Source: Mycobacteroides salmoniphilum (lineage in GTDB: Bacteria; Actinomycetota; Actinomycetes; Mycobacteriales; Mycobacteriaceae). Taken from it: 64,000 bases of DNA. The stretch is taken from positions 496,001 to 560,000 of the forward strand of contig NZ_CP024633.1 in NCBI RefSeq assembly GCF_004924335.1. The letters run 5' to 3'. Shown here in pieces: positions 1 to 8,339 of this stretch. Every line of letters begins with the position of its first letter. Position 1 is the stretch's first letter. The translations under genes were made by a program, and so were the position numbers. The notes beneath the pieces are model-generated. The model saw nothing but the letters and a program-made list of their open reading frames with translations. It was not told the DNA's origin and ran no database searches.

Positions 1-795
<795 letters not shown>

Positions 796-797
796 AG

Positions 798-1370
798 ATG
801 CCGATATCGCAGATCGATCCCAGGGCATTTCGGAATGTGCTGGGGCAGTTCTGTACCGGCGTCACCATCATCACCACGACGCATGAGGACGCACCGGTGG
901 GCTTCGCCTGCCAGTCATTCGCGGCGCTGTCGCTGGAGCCGCCGCTGGTGCTGTTCTGTCCGACCAAGCAATCCCGGTCCTGGGCGGCGATCGAGGCCTC
1001 GGGCAAGTTCTGTGTGAATGTTCTGGCGGAGGACCAGCGCGAGGTATCGGCACGATTCGGTTCGCGGGAGCCCGATAAGTTCGGCGGAATCGATTGGCAC
1101 CCATCGGGTCTCGGATCACCGATCATCGATGGTTCGCTTGCGCACATTGACTGCGAGGTCGAAGGAGTTCACGACGGCGGGGATCACTGGGTGGTGTTCG
1201 GATCGGTCAAGGAGCTGAGTGAAGCTCCAGCGATTCCCACCGCTTCCCGGCCGCTGCTCTTCTATCGCGGGCAGTACACCGGCATCGAACCAGACAAGAC
1301 CACGCCCGCCGATTGGCGCAACGACCTGGAAGCATTCCTCACTGCCACCACCGAGGACACCTGGCTGTAA
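798..1370 (+). CDS. hsaB: Flavin reductase component HsaB of 3-HSA monooxygenase
   Basis: A 190-aa flavin reductase-like FMN-binding protein. It supplies reduced flavin to the oxygenase HsaA, which hydroxylates 3-HSA just before the HsaC step. The typical N-terminal pattern is present: FRNVLGQFCTGVTIIT, then GFACQSFAALSLEPPLVLF. The ATG at 798 is chosen over an in-frame ATG at 762 because the latter lies inside hsaC. The 2-nt gap to hsaC implies co-transcription and coupling. In M. tuberculosis nat follows hsaB; here it is replaced by an unrelated accessory block. Confidence 0.92.
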   Translation: MPISQIDPRAFRNVLGQFCTGVTIITTTHEDAPVGFACQSFAALSLEPPLVLFCPTKQSRSWAAIEASGKFCVNVLAEDQREVSARFGSREPDKFGGIDWHPSGLGSPIIDGSLAHIDCEVEGVHDGGDHWVVFGSVKELSEAPAIPTASRPLLFYRGQYTGIEPDKTTPADWRNDLEAFLTATTEDTWL

Positions 1371-1454
1371 CCGACTCCCGTTCGTTTCCTCTGCGGGCCT
1401 GGCCAATCCGGCGTAACGTCACATATCCAGGTGCTACCTCGGTGAGGGCGGGTC

Positions 1455-1736
1455 ATGGCGTTGTACGCGTATCGGTGCACGAACTGCGGCGATACCTCGC
1501 GTAAATTTCCGATGGCCGCGGCCCCCGATACGGTGCCGTGCCCCGGTTGCCCCGCATCGGCACGACGGCTTTTCGGTATCGCCGGAATGAGTCGCGGTTC
1601 CTCGTCGCGCATGCGCTTGCTCGATGCCGCCCATCGCAGTGCCAGTGAGCCGCCTGTCGTTTCCGCGCCGCCTCCCTTGCGCCGATCGGCGCCAGTGACA
1701 TCAAATCCGTTGCATCGCAAGTTGCCCCGCCCCTGA
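1455..1736 (+). CDS. FmdB-type zinc-ribbon protein (putative amidase regulator)
   Basis: A 93-aa protein opening with MALYAYRCTNCGD and, about 20 residues on, CPGCP. These two CxxC pairs form the single zinc ribbon typical of the FmdB/CxxC_CXXC_SSSS family. The rest is basic, Ser/Pro-rich and probably disordered. The gene ends 14 nt before a formamidase gene, the pairing for which FmdB was named in Methylophilus. A role in regulation of, or small-molecule sensing for, formamidase is inferred only from that pairing. Confidence 0.75.
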   Translation: MALYAYRCTNCGDTSRKFPMAAAPDTVPCPGCPASARRLFGIAGMSRGSSSRMRLLDAAHRSASEPPVVSAPPPLRRSAPVTSNPLHRKLPRP

Positions 1737-1750
1737 CCGGAAGGACTGCC

Positions 1751-3007
1751 ATGCCCGAAGTGTTGTTCCCGCTGGATTCGAGCAAGAAATTCACCGAGCA
1801 ACAGATCGTCGGGCACAACCGGTGGCACCCGGACATTCCGCCGGCGGCGGTCGTAAAGCCCGGTACTTCGTTCCGTGTGCATTGCCGTGAATGGTTCGAC
1901 GGCGCGATTCACAATGACGACTCCGCCGACGACATCCGTGATGCCCCACTGACCACGGTGCACGCATTGTCGGGACCGTTCTCGGTGGAGGGGGCGCAGC
2001 CGGGAGACCTGCTGATCGTCGACATTCTCGATGTGGGTCCCATCCCGCAGGAAGACTCTGGGCCGCTGGCTGGTCAGGGGTGGGGCTACACCGGCATCTT
2101 TCCGACCGTCAACGGCGGCGGCTTCCTCACTGAGCAGTTCCCGGATGCGTACAAGGCGATTTGGGATTTCTCGGGGCAGACCGCCACCTCCCGCCACGTC
2201 CCTGGGGTCAGCTTCACCGGGATTGTGCATCCGGGGCTGATGGGGACGGCGCCATCGGCAGAACTGCTGGCGAGGTGGAACGCCCGTGAGGGTGCGCTAA
2301 TCGCCACTGACCCTCACCGTGTTCCCGCACTGGCACTTCCGCCGGAGCCCCGGGATGCGGTGCTCGGTGCGCTGACCGGGGAAACCTTCGAGCGGGCAGC
2401 GGCTGAGGCGGCACGGACCGCGCCGCCCCGGGAGAACGGCGGCAATCAGGACATCAAGAACCTGACCAAGGGCAGCAGGGTCTTTTACCCGGTGTTCGTG
2501 CCGGGCGGAAAATTGTCGGTCGGCGACTTGCACTTCTCGCAGGGGGACGGAGAGATCACCTTTTGTGGTGCCATTGAGATGGGTGGCTTCATCGACTTAC
2601 ATGTCGACGTCCTTAAGGGCGGTATGGACACCTATGGGGTCTCGGAGAATGCGATCTTCATGCCGGGCAACACCGATCCGCAGTACTCGCAGTGGTTGGC
2701 GTTCTCGGGGACCTCGGTCACTCTCGATGACGAACAGCGTTACCTGGATTCGCATTTGGCGTACCAACGCGCCTGCCTGCACGCCATCGATTACTTGACC
2801 AAGTTCGGCTACAGCCCGGAACAGGCCTATCTCCTACTGGGCGCTGCACCCATCGAGGGCCGACTGTCCGGGGTGGTCGACATCCCGAATTCCTGTGCCA
2901 CTGTATATATTCCGACGGCGATCTTCGACTTCCCGGTGACACCCTCGGCGGCGGGCCCGGTGCAGATCGACGCCGGTCCGGGGGCGCCGCGATCGGTTGC
3001 GCGCTGA
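1751..3007 (+). CDS. fmdA: Formamidase/acetamidase
   Basis: A 418-aa FmdA_AmdA family hydrolase that releases ammonia from formamide or short aliphatic amides; cytosolic. Family features include HNRWHPDIPP near the N-terminus, REWFDGAIHNDDSADDI, the GDLLIVDILDVGP segment, and GDLHFSQGDGEITFCGAIE, which contains the active-site Glu/Cys region. Full length for the family. The ATG at 1751 has GGAAGGA upstream. It lies 14 nt after the FmdB-like gene, forming a likely two-gene operon. It converges on the agmatine deiminase gene, with the stop codons only 8 nt apart. Confidence 0.88.
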   Translation: MPEVLFPLDSSKKFTEQQIVGHNRWHPDIPPAAVVKPGTSFRVHCREWFDGAIHNDDSADDIRDAPLTTVHALSGPFSVEGAQPGDLLIVDILDVGPIPQEDSGPLAGQGWGYTGIFPTVNGGGFLTEQFPDAYKAIWDFSGQTATSRHVPGVSFTGIVHPGLMGTAPSAELLARWNAREGALIATDPHRVPALALPPEPRDAVLGALTGETFERAAAEAARTAPPRENGGNQDIKNLTKGSRVFYPVFVPGGKLSVGDLHFSQGDGEITFCGAIEMGGFIDLHVDVLKGGMDTYGVSENAIFMPGNTDPQYSQWLAFSGTSVTLDDEQRYLDSHLAYQRACLHAIDYLTKFGYSPEQAYLLLGAAPIEGRLSGVVDIPNSCATVYIPTAIFDFPVTPSAAGPVQIDAGPGAPRSVAR

Positions 3008-3015
3008 GTCAGCGC
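3001..3015. terminator. Short palindrome between convergent stops (weak terminator candidate)
   Basis: GCGCTG-AGT-CAGCGC is a perfect 6-bp stem with a 3-nt loop lying exactly between the fmdA stop and the opposing stop at 3015-3017. There is no T-tract on either side, so termination is only a possibility. Confidence 0.3.
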
Positions 3016-4127
3016 TATCGGGGTTCCTGCTGTGTGGCGCAGTGAATGCCGCCACCGCCGGCGGCAATACCGTCGATATTGAGCTGAACGATTCGACGGC
3101 CGGGAAACACACGTTCCAGGGCGGATTTGGCTTCCGCATCGGCACGGGGGTCGCCAAACTCGGGTGCGATGACACCGCCGTTGCAGACGTAGAAGTTGAT
3201 GTAACCGGCGGCGAAGTCTTCTGATTCGAAGTCATCGCGCCCCTGCTCGGGTGCTTCGAGCACTTCCACACGCAGGGGGCGTCCGGCGGCGTCCGTTGCC
3301 TTTTCGAGGATCGCGAGATGCTCACGTGTCACGTCGTAGTCGAATGAGTCGGGGTCGTTGTCCAGTCCGGCGACGATCACACCCGGCCCGGCGAACCGCG
3401 CGTAGAAATCGGTGTGCCCATCGGTGATATCCATGCCCGCGATGCCCGGTAGCCAAATGATCTCCCGTAGACCAAGTAGTCGCTGTAGCTCTGCCTCGAT
3501 GTCCTTTTTGGAGCGCCCTCGGTTTCGGTTGTTGTTGAGAACGCAGCTTTCGGTGATGATCGCGGTGCCCTCCCCATCAACTTCGATCCCGCCGCCCTCC
3601 AGGACAAGATCGGTGTGCAGGGCGCGAACTCCGGCGAGCTTGGCGACCTCAATGGCGACCTTGGCGTCCGAGCCGTGCTGCTGTTTGTTGCCCCAGCCGT
3701 TGAAGTTGAAATCAACAGCAGCTCTGCCGGTGTCGTTGCGAACGAACACCGGGCCGCTGTCGCGGATCCACAGATCGTCCAAGGGCACGGGAATCAGCTC
3801 CACGTTGGGCCCTGCCCACTGGCGGGCCAGCTCGGTCTCCTGTGGACGCACCAGCATCGACACCGGCTCGAACTGTGCGATGGCCTGGGCTATCGCTCCG
3901 AGGTTCTGCTGAACCTGTCGAGTCAGCCGTCGGCCCCAGATCCCGTCACTGGCACCGAAAGCCATCCATGTTCGCAGGTGTGGTTCGCCCTCATCGGGCA
4001 TGCGCCAGGTGCTGCCGTCGCTCACCTCGCCATTATCGTCGCGTTCATTGGGTGTATCGGCACACGCGGTCAGCACGATGCCGCCCGCAGTCGCCGCACC
4101 GAGCTTGAAGAGCTGTCGCCTCTGCAC
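3015..4127 (-). CDS. Agmatine deiminase-family protein with Tat/lipoprotein-like signal
   Basis: A 370-aa peptidyl-arginine deiminase (Porphyromonas)/agmatine deiminase family protein, GTG start. The catalytic set is visible: [12 protein letters not shown] (Asp), [13 protein letters not shown] (His) and the C-terminal [13 protein letters not shown] (nucleophile Cys). Expected chemistry is hydrolysis of a guanidino group, agmatine to N-carbamoylputrescine plus NH3. Unusually, the N-terminus reads [19 protein letters not shown] followed by TAC, a twin-arginine-like motif, a hydrophobic stretch and a lipobox-like Cys. Export as a lipoprotein is therefore predicted. The substrate could be another exported guanidine; the family is certain, the substrate is not. 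Confidence 0.8.
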   Translation of the reverse strand: MQRRQLFKLGAATAGGIVLTACADTPNERDDNGEVSDGSTWRMPDEGEPHLRTWMAFGASDGIWGRRLTRQVQQNLGAIAQAIAQFEPVSMLVRPQETELARQWAGPNVELIPVPLDDLWIRDSGPVFVRNDTGRAAVDFNFNGWGNKQQHGSDAKVAIEVAKLAGVRALHTDLVLEGGGIEVDGEGTAIITESCVLNNNRNRGRSKKDIEAELQRLLGLREIIWLPGIAGMDITDGHTDFYARFAGPGVIVAGLDNDPDSFDYDVTREHLAILEKATDAAGRPLRVEVLEAPEQGRDDFESEDFAAGYINFYVCNGGVIAPEFGDPRADAEAKSALERVFPGRRIVQLNIDGIAAGGGGIHCATQQEPR

Positions 4128-4266
4128 ACCCCCAGTGTCGACTAATTTGAGCTATTGGGCGAGACTAGATTTCGTGACGCAACCGTTTCTGATATATGGC
4201 TGTGTGGTTGGGTCCAGCATTGGTAGTAATCAAGATCACTCGAGTTCTTCCGAACGAAGGGATCTG

Positions 4267-5028
4267 ATGGTGACCAAGACGAGTACCAAATTGCTAGCCG
4301 AGTTTTTCGGTACGTTCTGGCTGGTCTTAGGCGGTTGCGGCAGTGCGATCTTCGCAGCCAAGAATGTCGCGGATGCAGGAGAAGGCAATGCGGGCGCGAT
4401 CCAGTTGGGCATCGGATTCCTCGGTGTGGCACTGGCTTTCGGGTTGACGGTCGTGACTATGGCCTACGCGGTGGGCCATATCTCGGGCGGGCATTTCAAC
4501 CCTGCGGTCACGCTGGGGGCGGTGGCCAGTGGGCGTCTGCCAGCCAAAGAGCTTCCTGGGTACTGGGTGGCGCAGGTGCTCGGTGGGCTGCTTGCCGGCA
4601 CCGCGTTGTGGTACATCGCGCGGGGTAAGCCGGGTTTCGAGGCGACCGGGAACATGGCCGCCAACGGCTATGGTGAGCACTCGCCGGACCACTACTCTCT
4701 GACTGCTGTGCTGGTCACCGAGATCGTTCTCACCGCGGTGTTCATCATGGTGATCCTGGGCGCCACCGACGATGGCGCAGCCAAGGGATTCGGTCCACTG
4801 GCAATCGGCTTGTGTCTCACGCTGATTCACCTGATCTCGATTCCGATCAGCAATACGTCGGTGAACCCGGCGCGGTCGACCGCCGTCGCCTTCTTCAACG
4901 GGGGTGCGGCCCCGGGGCAACTGTGGCTGTTCTGGGTGGCGCCATTGGCTGGTGGTCTGATCGGTGGAGTGCTCTACCCGTTCGTGTTCGACAACAGCAG
5001 GTTGGCACTGGAAACTGCGCAGGACTGA
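4267..5028 (+). CDS. aqpZ: Aquaporin Z-type water channel
   Basis: A 253-aa MIP family integral membrane protein with six hydrophobic spans and both pore half-helix motifs: HFNPAVTLG after span 2 and [11 protein letters not shown] after span 5. Arg following the second NPA is present. The start [23 protein letters not shown] is typical of AqpZ, so a water-selective channel is more likely than a glycerol facilitator. ATG at 4267 follows a GAAGGGAT stretch; an in-frame upstream ATG at 4000 would overlap the divergent gene and is rejected. Monocistronic, ending in a strong hairpin. Confidence 0.92.
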   Translation: MVTKTSTKLLAEFFGTFWLVLGGCGSAIFAAKNVADAGEGNAGAIQLGIGFLGVALAFGLTVVTMAYAVGHISGGHFNPAVTLGAVASGRLPAKELPGYWVAQVLGGLLAGTALWYIARGKPGFEATGNMAANGYGEHSPDHYSLTAVLVTEIVLTAVFIMVILGATDDGAAKGFGPLAIGLCLTLIHLISIPISNTSVNPARSTAVAFFNGGAAPGQLWLFWVAPLAGGLIGGVLYPFVFDNSRLALETAQD

Positions 5029-5035
5029 GCCTGCG

Positions 5036-5075
5036 GCCGAACACGCTAGTCGTACCAGCGCCTAGCGTGTTCGGC
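5036..5075. terminator. Hairpin between convergent aqpZ and the 5046 gene
   Basis: A perfect 14-bp inverted repeat: GCCGAACACGCTAG at 5036-5049 and its complement at 5062-5075, with a 12-nt loop. It starts 8 nt after the aqpZ stop and extends over the last codons and stop (5046-5048) of the opposing gene. No U-tract follows, as is common for mycobacterial terminators, so bidirectional termination is inferred from position and stem strength. Confidence 0.65.
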
Positions 5076-6317
5076 GTGCGTCGACAGGTAGGCGCCGGGG
5101 CCGAAATGTGTGTCGTAGAAGTCCAGGTCGATGTTCTGCGCCTGCAGATACATCAGGGTGTGCACGGTGGGGACGGTGCCGGGAATCTTTCCGAAGGTGT
5201 CGTAGACGTAGGAGGCCTCGGTGGTGACAATCTCCTGGATCGCCTCGGCGGGTAGCGCGGCCGACCGCACCTTTTGTGAATTGGCCCATGCGCCCGGAGT
5301 ATCGGGGTGGAAGGGGCCACCGGGGCCGTACTTGCGCTCGATGTACTTCTGAACCCCATCGGCCACTGTCGGCACGTGTGGGGGACTGAGGGTTTCGAAG
5401 AACCCGGGGAGGCCGGTGACATTCGGGAATGCCCACCGATCGTCGTTGTCCGAACGGAACCCGATACCGGGAGCGCGTGGGTCACCGGATCCGCCGAGCA
5501 CCGATAGCCGGTCGAGACCGTCGAACATCCAGCCACCCAGCCCGAGTGCTTGGAGCAGGAGTACTCCATTGTGGGTCGCGGTGGCTAGCTCGGCACTGGC
5601 CTCGGTGAGTGTGTACTGCTCCACGAAGGACAGCGGAATGGGATCGTCGTAATTCCTTAAGCTGCTGAATTTTTCGGTTCCGGGGATACTCTGGTGGTTG
5701 ATGTCGTCGTAGACCAGGTATCCGTTCGCGGCGAAGAAGGACAGGTTGGCGATCAGGTGCTCGGCCAGATCGGCCACCGGGAAGGCCAGCAGGCTGCCCG
5801 GGTGATTGCCGATCCAGATGTTGTGGCCCTCCATGTAGGGCTCTTCCCGGGGCAGTTCCAAACGTTGGTCCGAGATCCGCACATAGGAGTCGGCGGTGTG
5901 GGTGATCCAGTCTTCGATGGAGGCGAACTCCCGAGGGGGTTCATCGCGTGTCGGCAGCAGGTAGATGCCGGTGTCATCGGTGAAGAAGAGCTGGCTGGTG
6001 TGAAAACCCGCCGCGGACGGGAAGGTGCGTCCCGTCGCGCTACCGGAATAGTTCGGGAAGGCTGGAGAGTATCCGGGGTGGTAGGTGATGCCGTAGTGCC
6101 ACCCGGTGACGCCCCCGACCACCGAAAGGATCAGTGCCCGTTCGACTTCTGATATCGGCCTGACAGGATGACCGCTGGTGTACGCGAGCGGACCGTCGGG
6201 GATGCGTCCGCCGAGGGGGAAACGCCGTGACCTGCGCCCGGTGATCGCTGCCAGCAGCGGAAAGGTGGTGACCTGCGCCAGGGCTTCGCGTTCGCGGTCG
6301 GATATCTGCAGCGTCAT
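5046..6317 (-). CDS. Conserved-looking protein of unknown function, 423 aa
   Basis: I do not recognise the family. The protein is cytosolic-looking, with no signal peptide or clear membrane span. It is rich in aromatic residues and has striking motifs: GWHYGITYHPGYSPAFPNYSG, HNIWIGNHPGSL and, near the C-terminus, DFYDTHFGPGAYLSTHAEH. The clustered His, Asp and Tyr residues suggest an enzyme with a metal or cofactor site, but this is inference. ATG at 6317 is preceded by a non-coding divergent region shared with arr. Codon use looks like that of its neighbours. Its 3' end is covered by the hairpin shared with aqpZ. Confidence 0.7.
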   Translation of the reverse strand: MTLQISDREREALAQVTTFPLLAAITGRRSRRFPLGGRIPDGPLAYTSGHPVRPISEVERALILSVVGGVTGWHYGITYHPGYSPAFPNYSGSATGRTFPSAAGFHTSQLFFTDDTGIYLLPTRDEPPREFASIEDWITHTADSYVRISDQRLELPREEPYMEGHNIWIGNHPGSLLAFPVADLAEHLIANLSFFAANGYLVYDDINHQSIPGTEKFSSLRNYDDPIPLSFVEQYTLTEASAELATATHNGVLLLQALGLGGWMFDGLDRLSVLGGSGDPRAPGIGFRSDNDDRWAFPNVTGLPGFFETLSPPHVPTVADGVQKYIERKYGPGGPFHPDTPGAWANSQKVRSAALPAEAIQEIVTTEASYVYDTFGKIPGTVPTVHTLMYLQAQNIDLDFYDTHFGPGAYLSTHAEHARRWYD

Positions 6318-6378
6318 GGATCAAGCCGACCACCGAGCGGTTGCGGGGTCAACCTTTTGGCTTGTCTCCTTTCAAAAT

Positions 6379-6450
6379 ATGGCACGAAGGGGGGCTTGCG
6401 GCAAGGCCCCCAACGTGGCGCACAATCCTGCGACCACGAATGTCGACTGA
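6379..6450 (+). CDS. Possible 23-codon leader ORF (uORF) upstream of arr
   Basis: ATG at 6379, stop TGA at 6448-6450, 12 nt before the arr start. The peptide begins MARRGACGK. No Shine-Dalgarno is visible ahead of it; the preceding bases are an AT-rich run in a GC-rich context. Leader ORFs precede several antibiotic-inducible resistance genes in mycobacteria, including whiB7 itself, which makes this worth noting. There is no direct evidence of translation. Confidence 0.3.
   Translation: MARRGACGKAPNVAHNPATTNVD
6389..6411 (+). promoter_or_regulatory. Hairpin in the arr leader
   Basis: GGGGGG-CTTG-CGG-CAAG-G-CCCCC folds into a 9-bp stem with one bulged G and a 3-nt loop. It lies inside the possible leader ORF and 52 nt upstream of the arr start. 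It could be an attenuator or an RNA stabiliser; lack of a T-tract argues against a simple terminator. Confidence 0.4.
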
Positions 6451-6462
6451 TGGGGAGCTGGT

Positions 6463-6888
6463 ATGACGATGCCGAACTTTTTCGAGGCGCACGAGTCGGG
6501 GGCGTACTTCCATGGCACCAAGGCCAACCTCCAGGTGGGTGATCTGCTGACACCCGGGCATCTGTCGAACTACGAGGAGGGCCGCATCATGAACCACGTC
6601 TACGTGACGAAGACACTGATTGGTGCGGGGTTAGCGGCCATGATGGCTAAAGGCGAGGGCAGGGGCCATGTCTACATCGTGGAGCCGGAGGGCTCCCTGG
6701 AAGACGACCCGAACGTGACCGACAAGAAGTTCCCCGGGAATCCGACCCACTCGTACCGCACCCGGGAACCCGTGCGCATCGTTGGTGAGGTCGTGGACTG
6801 GGTAGGACCCCCGCCCGAATTCATGGAAACCTTCCGGGCGGGGCTGGTCGATCTCCAGCGCAAAGGAAACGCGATCATCTATGACTAG
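6463..6888 (+). CDS. arr: Rifampicin ADP-ribosyltransferase Arr
   Basis: A 141-aa protein of normal Arr length. It transfers ADP-ribose from NAD+ to the C23 hydroxyl of rifamycins and so inactivates them; cytosolic. Residues matching the M. smegmatis Arr His19, Tyr49 and Asp84 are His17 (AYFHGTKA), Tyr47 (MNHVYVTKT) and Asp82 (LEDDPNVTDKK). The family ending AIIYD is present. ATG at 6463 has TGGGGAG 6-11 nt upstream. In M. abscessus arr is known to belong to the WhiB7 regulon. AT-rich elements lie in the leader region, but I could not place a convincing -35/-10 pair. Confidence 0.96.
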   Translation: MTMPNFFEAHESGAYFHGTKANLQVGDLLTPGHLSNYEEGRIMNHVYVTKTLIGAGLAAMMAKGEGRGHVYIVEPEGSLEDDPNVTDKKFPGNPTHSYRTREPVRIVGEVVDWVGPPPEFMETFRAGLVDLQRKGNAIIYD

Positions 6889-6914
6889 GCACGACTAAAC
6901 ATGACTAGACGCGG

Positions 6915-7304
6915 CTATGCGGTGCGCCGCACCTTGAGTGCCTCGGTGATCATCGGGATCTGCAATGGCAGCCGGGCGATCGCGCCTAGCTTCAGTGGTA
7001 GCGGCTTGTTCCACCACAGTCGCACCATGTTGATATTGGCAGGGAAGACGGCGATGAATAGCAGCGCCGCGATCGTGCCACCGAGCTTGCGGGTCTTCGG
7101 AGCGAGCAGAAGCGCGCCGGTTCCGAGCTCGGCAACACCCGAGGCATACGTGTAGAAACGGGCCTCACCAGGCAGTTCAGCCGGGACGATGGCGTCGAAG
7201 GGTTTGGGCGCGACGAAATGCACGACGCCGACACCGAGGAGCACGGCGGCGAGCCGGTAGGCGGGAAGTCGTGACGGATCGGTGGTGGTGAGGCTGTTGC
7301 TCAT
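6915..7304 (-). CDS. DoxX-like small integral membrane protein
   Basis: A 129-aa protein with about four hydrophobic segments: LAAVLLGVGVVHFVAPKPF, a segment around GVAELGTGALLL, TIAALLFIAVFPANINM and a C-terminal amphipathic part. The pattern, including PANINMVRLWW, fits the DoxX/DoxX-like family. Members have been linked to redox and membrane functions but the biochemical role is unclear. It converges on arr with 26 nt between the stops and lies upstream of fadE33 on the same strand. Confidence 0.7.
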   Translation of the reverse strand: MSNSLTTTDPSRLPAYRLAAVLLGVGVVHFVAPKPFDAIVPAELPGEARFYTYASGVAELGTGALLLAPKTRKLGGTIAALLFIAVFPANINMVRLWWNKPLPLKLGAIARLPLQIPMITEALKVRRTA

Positions 7305-7385
7305 GGGTCCGATCGTATGACCTATGTGCAGATGGCGGTACGAACGTACCTCCCCAGGCGATACGGTCGAGCCGCTGACTGACGT

Positions 7386-8339
7386 CTACAGTCCGGCAGC
7401 ACTCTCCAGGCCGGGGAGCAGCTGACGCGGTGTGCCCAGGAGCAGTGCACTGCCGTGGGCGCGCTTGAAGTACAGGTGGGCGTCGTGTTCCCACGTGATG
7501 GCGATCCCCCCGTGCAACTGGATCGATTCGCCGGACACGATCGAAAGTGCCTCGCTGGCTTTGATTCTCGCCACGGTCGCGGCCTCGGTAGTGAGATCTC
7601 CGATGGCCTGGTAAACGGTCGCGCGCGCCGACTCCACCAGCACGTATAGGTCGGCCATCCGGTGTTTGAGAGCCTGGAAGCTGCCGATCGCGCGCCCGAA
7701 CTGAACTCGCGTCTTGGTGTACTCGACGGTGAGTTCCAGGGCGCGCGCCGCTGCGCCCACCTGCTCGGCCGCCAGCAGCAGCCCGGCCTTGTCGATCAAT
7801 CCCGGGGCACTGCCGATCGGTTCGCTTCCGCTGATCGCGACCGCCGCCAGTCGGCGGGTGGGATCCATGGTGGACAACGGCGTGGCGGTGACGTTCTCCG
7901 CTCGGCGTACTTCGTCGCCCTCCAGGGTGAGTACCACGTCCGCGTGAGCTCCATTGACGACGTATCCGGGGTCGAAGGCCACCGCGCCGATCGATTCACC
8001 GGAGGCCAACGATTCCAGCAGCGCACCTTCGTACCCGGCGTCCAGGAGGGCGAGCTGCGCCCACAGGGTGCCCATCAGTGGGCTCGGCACCAGCCCACGG
8101 CCGAGCTCCTCCACCACCACGGCCGCGTCCGCGAGCTCGCCACCGGCACCGCCCAATTCCTCCGGAACCAACAATGCGGCGGCACCTACCTGTTCGCACA
8201 GAACGGTCCACAGTTTCTCGTCGTAGCCGCGTTCGGATTCCATCGCGGCGCGGACGGCTGCGGAATCAGCCCGTTTGGTGACCAGAGAACGGACGGTGTC
8301 GCGCAGCAGCTGCCGTTCAGCGTTGGCGGAACGGCTCAC
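7386..8339 (-). CDS. fadE33: Acyl-CoA dehydrogenase subunit FadE33 (IpdE2)
   Basis: A 317-aa acyl-CoA dehydrogenase fold. FAD/CoA-binding signatures are TRVQFGRAIGSFQALKHRMAD and QLHGGIAITWEHDAHLYFKR. GTG at 8339 is chosen because GTGA overlaps the stop of the upstream gene (8336-8338). It is last in fadD3-fadE31-fadE32-fadE33, the exact M. tuberculosis Rv3561-Rv3564 order. There FadE30 and FadE33 form an alpha2beta2 enzyme (IpdE1-IpdE2) acting on the CoA thioester of the two-ring intermediate. The role is from that known system; orthology is from order and size. Confidence 0.85.
   Translation of the reverse strand: MSRSANAERQLLRDTVRSLVTKRADSAAVRAAMESERGYDEKLWTVLCEQVGAAALLVPEELGGAGGELADAAVVVEELGRGLVPSPLMGTLWAQLALLDAGYEGALLESLASGESIGAVAFDPGYVVNGAHADVVLTLEGDEVRRAENVTATPLSTMDPTRRLAAVAISGSEPIGSAPGLIDKAGLLLAAEQVGAAARALELTVEYTKTRVQFGRAIGSFQALKHRMADLYVLVESARATVYQAIGDLTTEAATVARIKASEALSIVSGESIQLHGGIAITWEHDAHLYFKRAHGSALLLGTPRQLLPGLESAAGL

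Noticed and set aside
1262..2230. 322-aa minus-strand ORF opposite hsaB-fmdA
   Set aside because: It is the antisense shadow of genes with clear family motifs on the plus strand; its translation is Arg/Gly-rich and featureless.
6340..6430. WhiB7-type promoter for arr (AT-rich element before a TTG -35)
   Set aside because: CTTTT-GGC-TTGTCT at 6355-6367 fits the upstream part, but no TANNNT lies at the right distance. The alternative TTGCGG/CACAAT pair has 19-nt spacing. WhiB7 control is known for the species but the element could not be placed.
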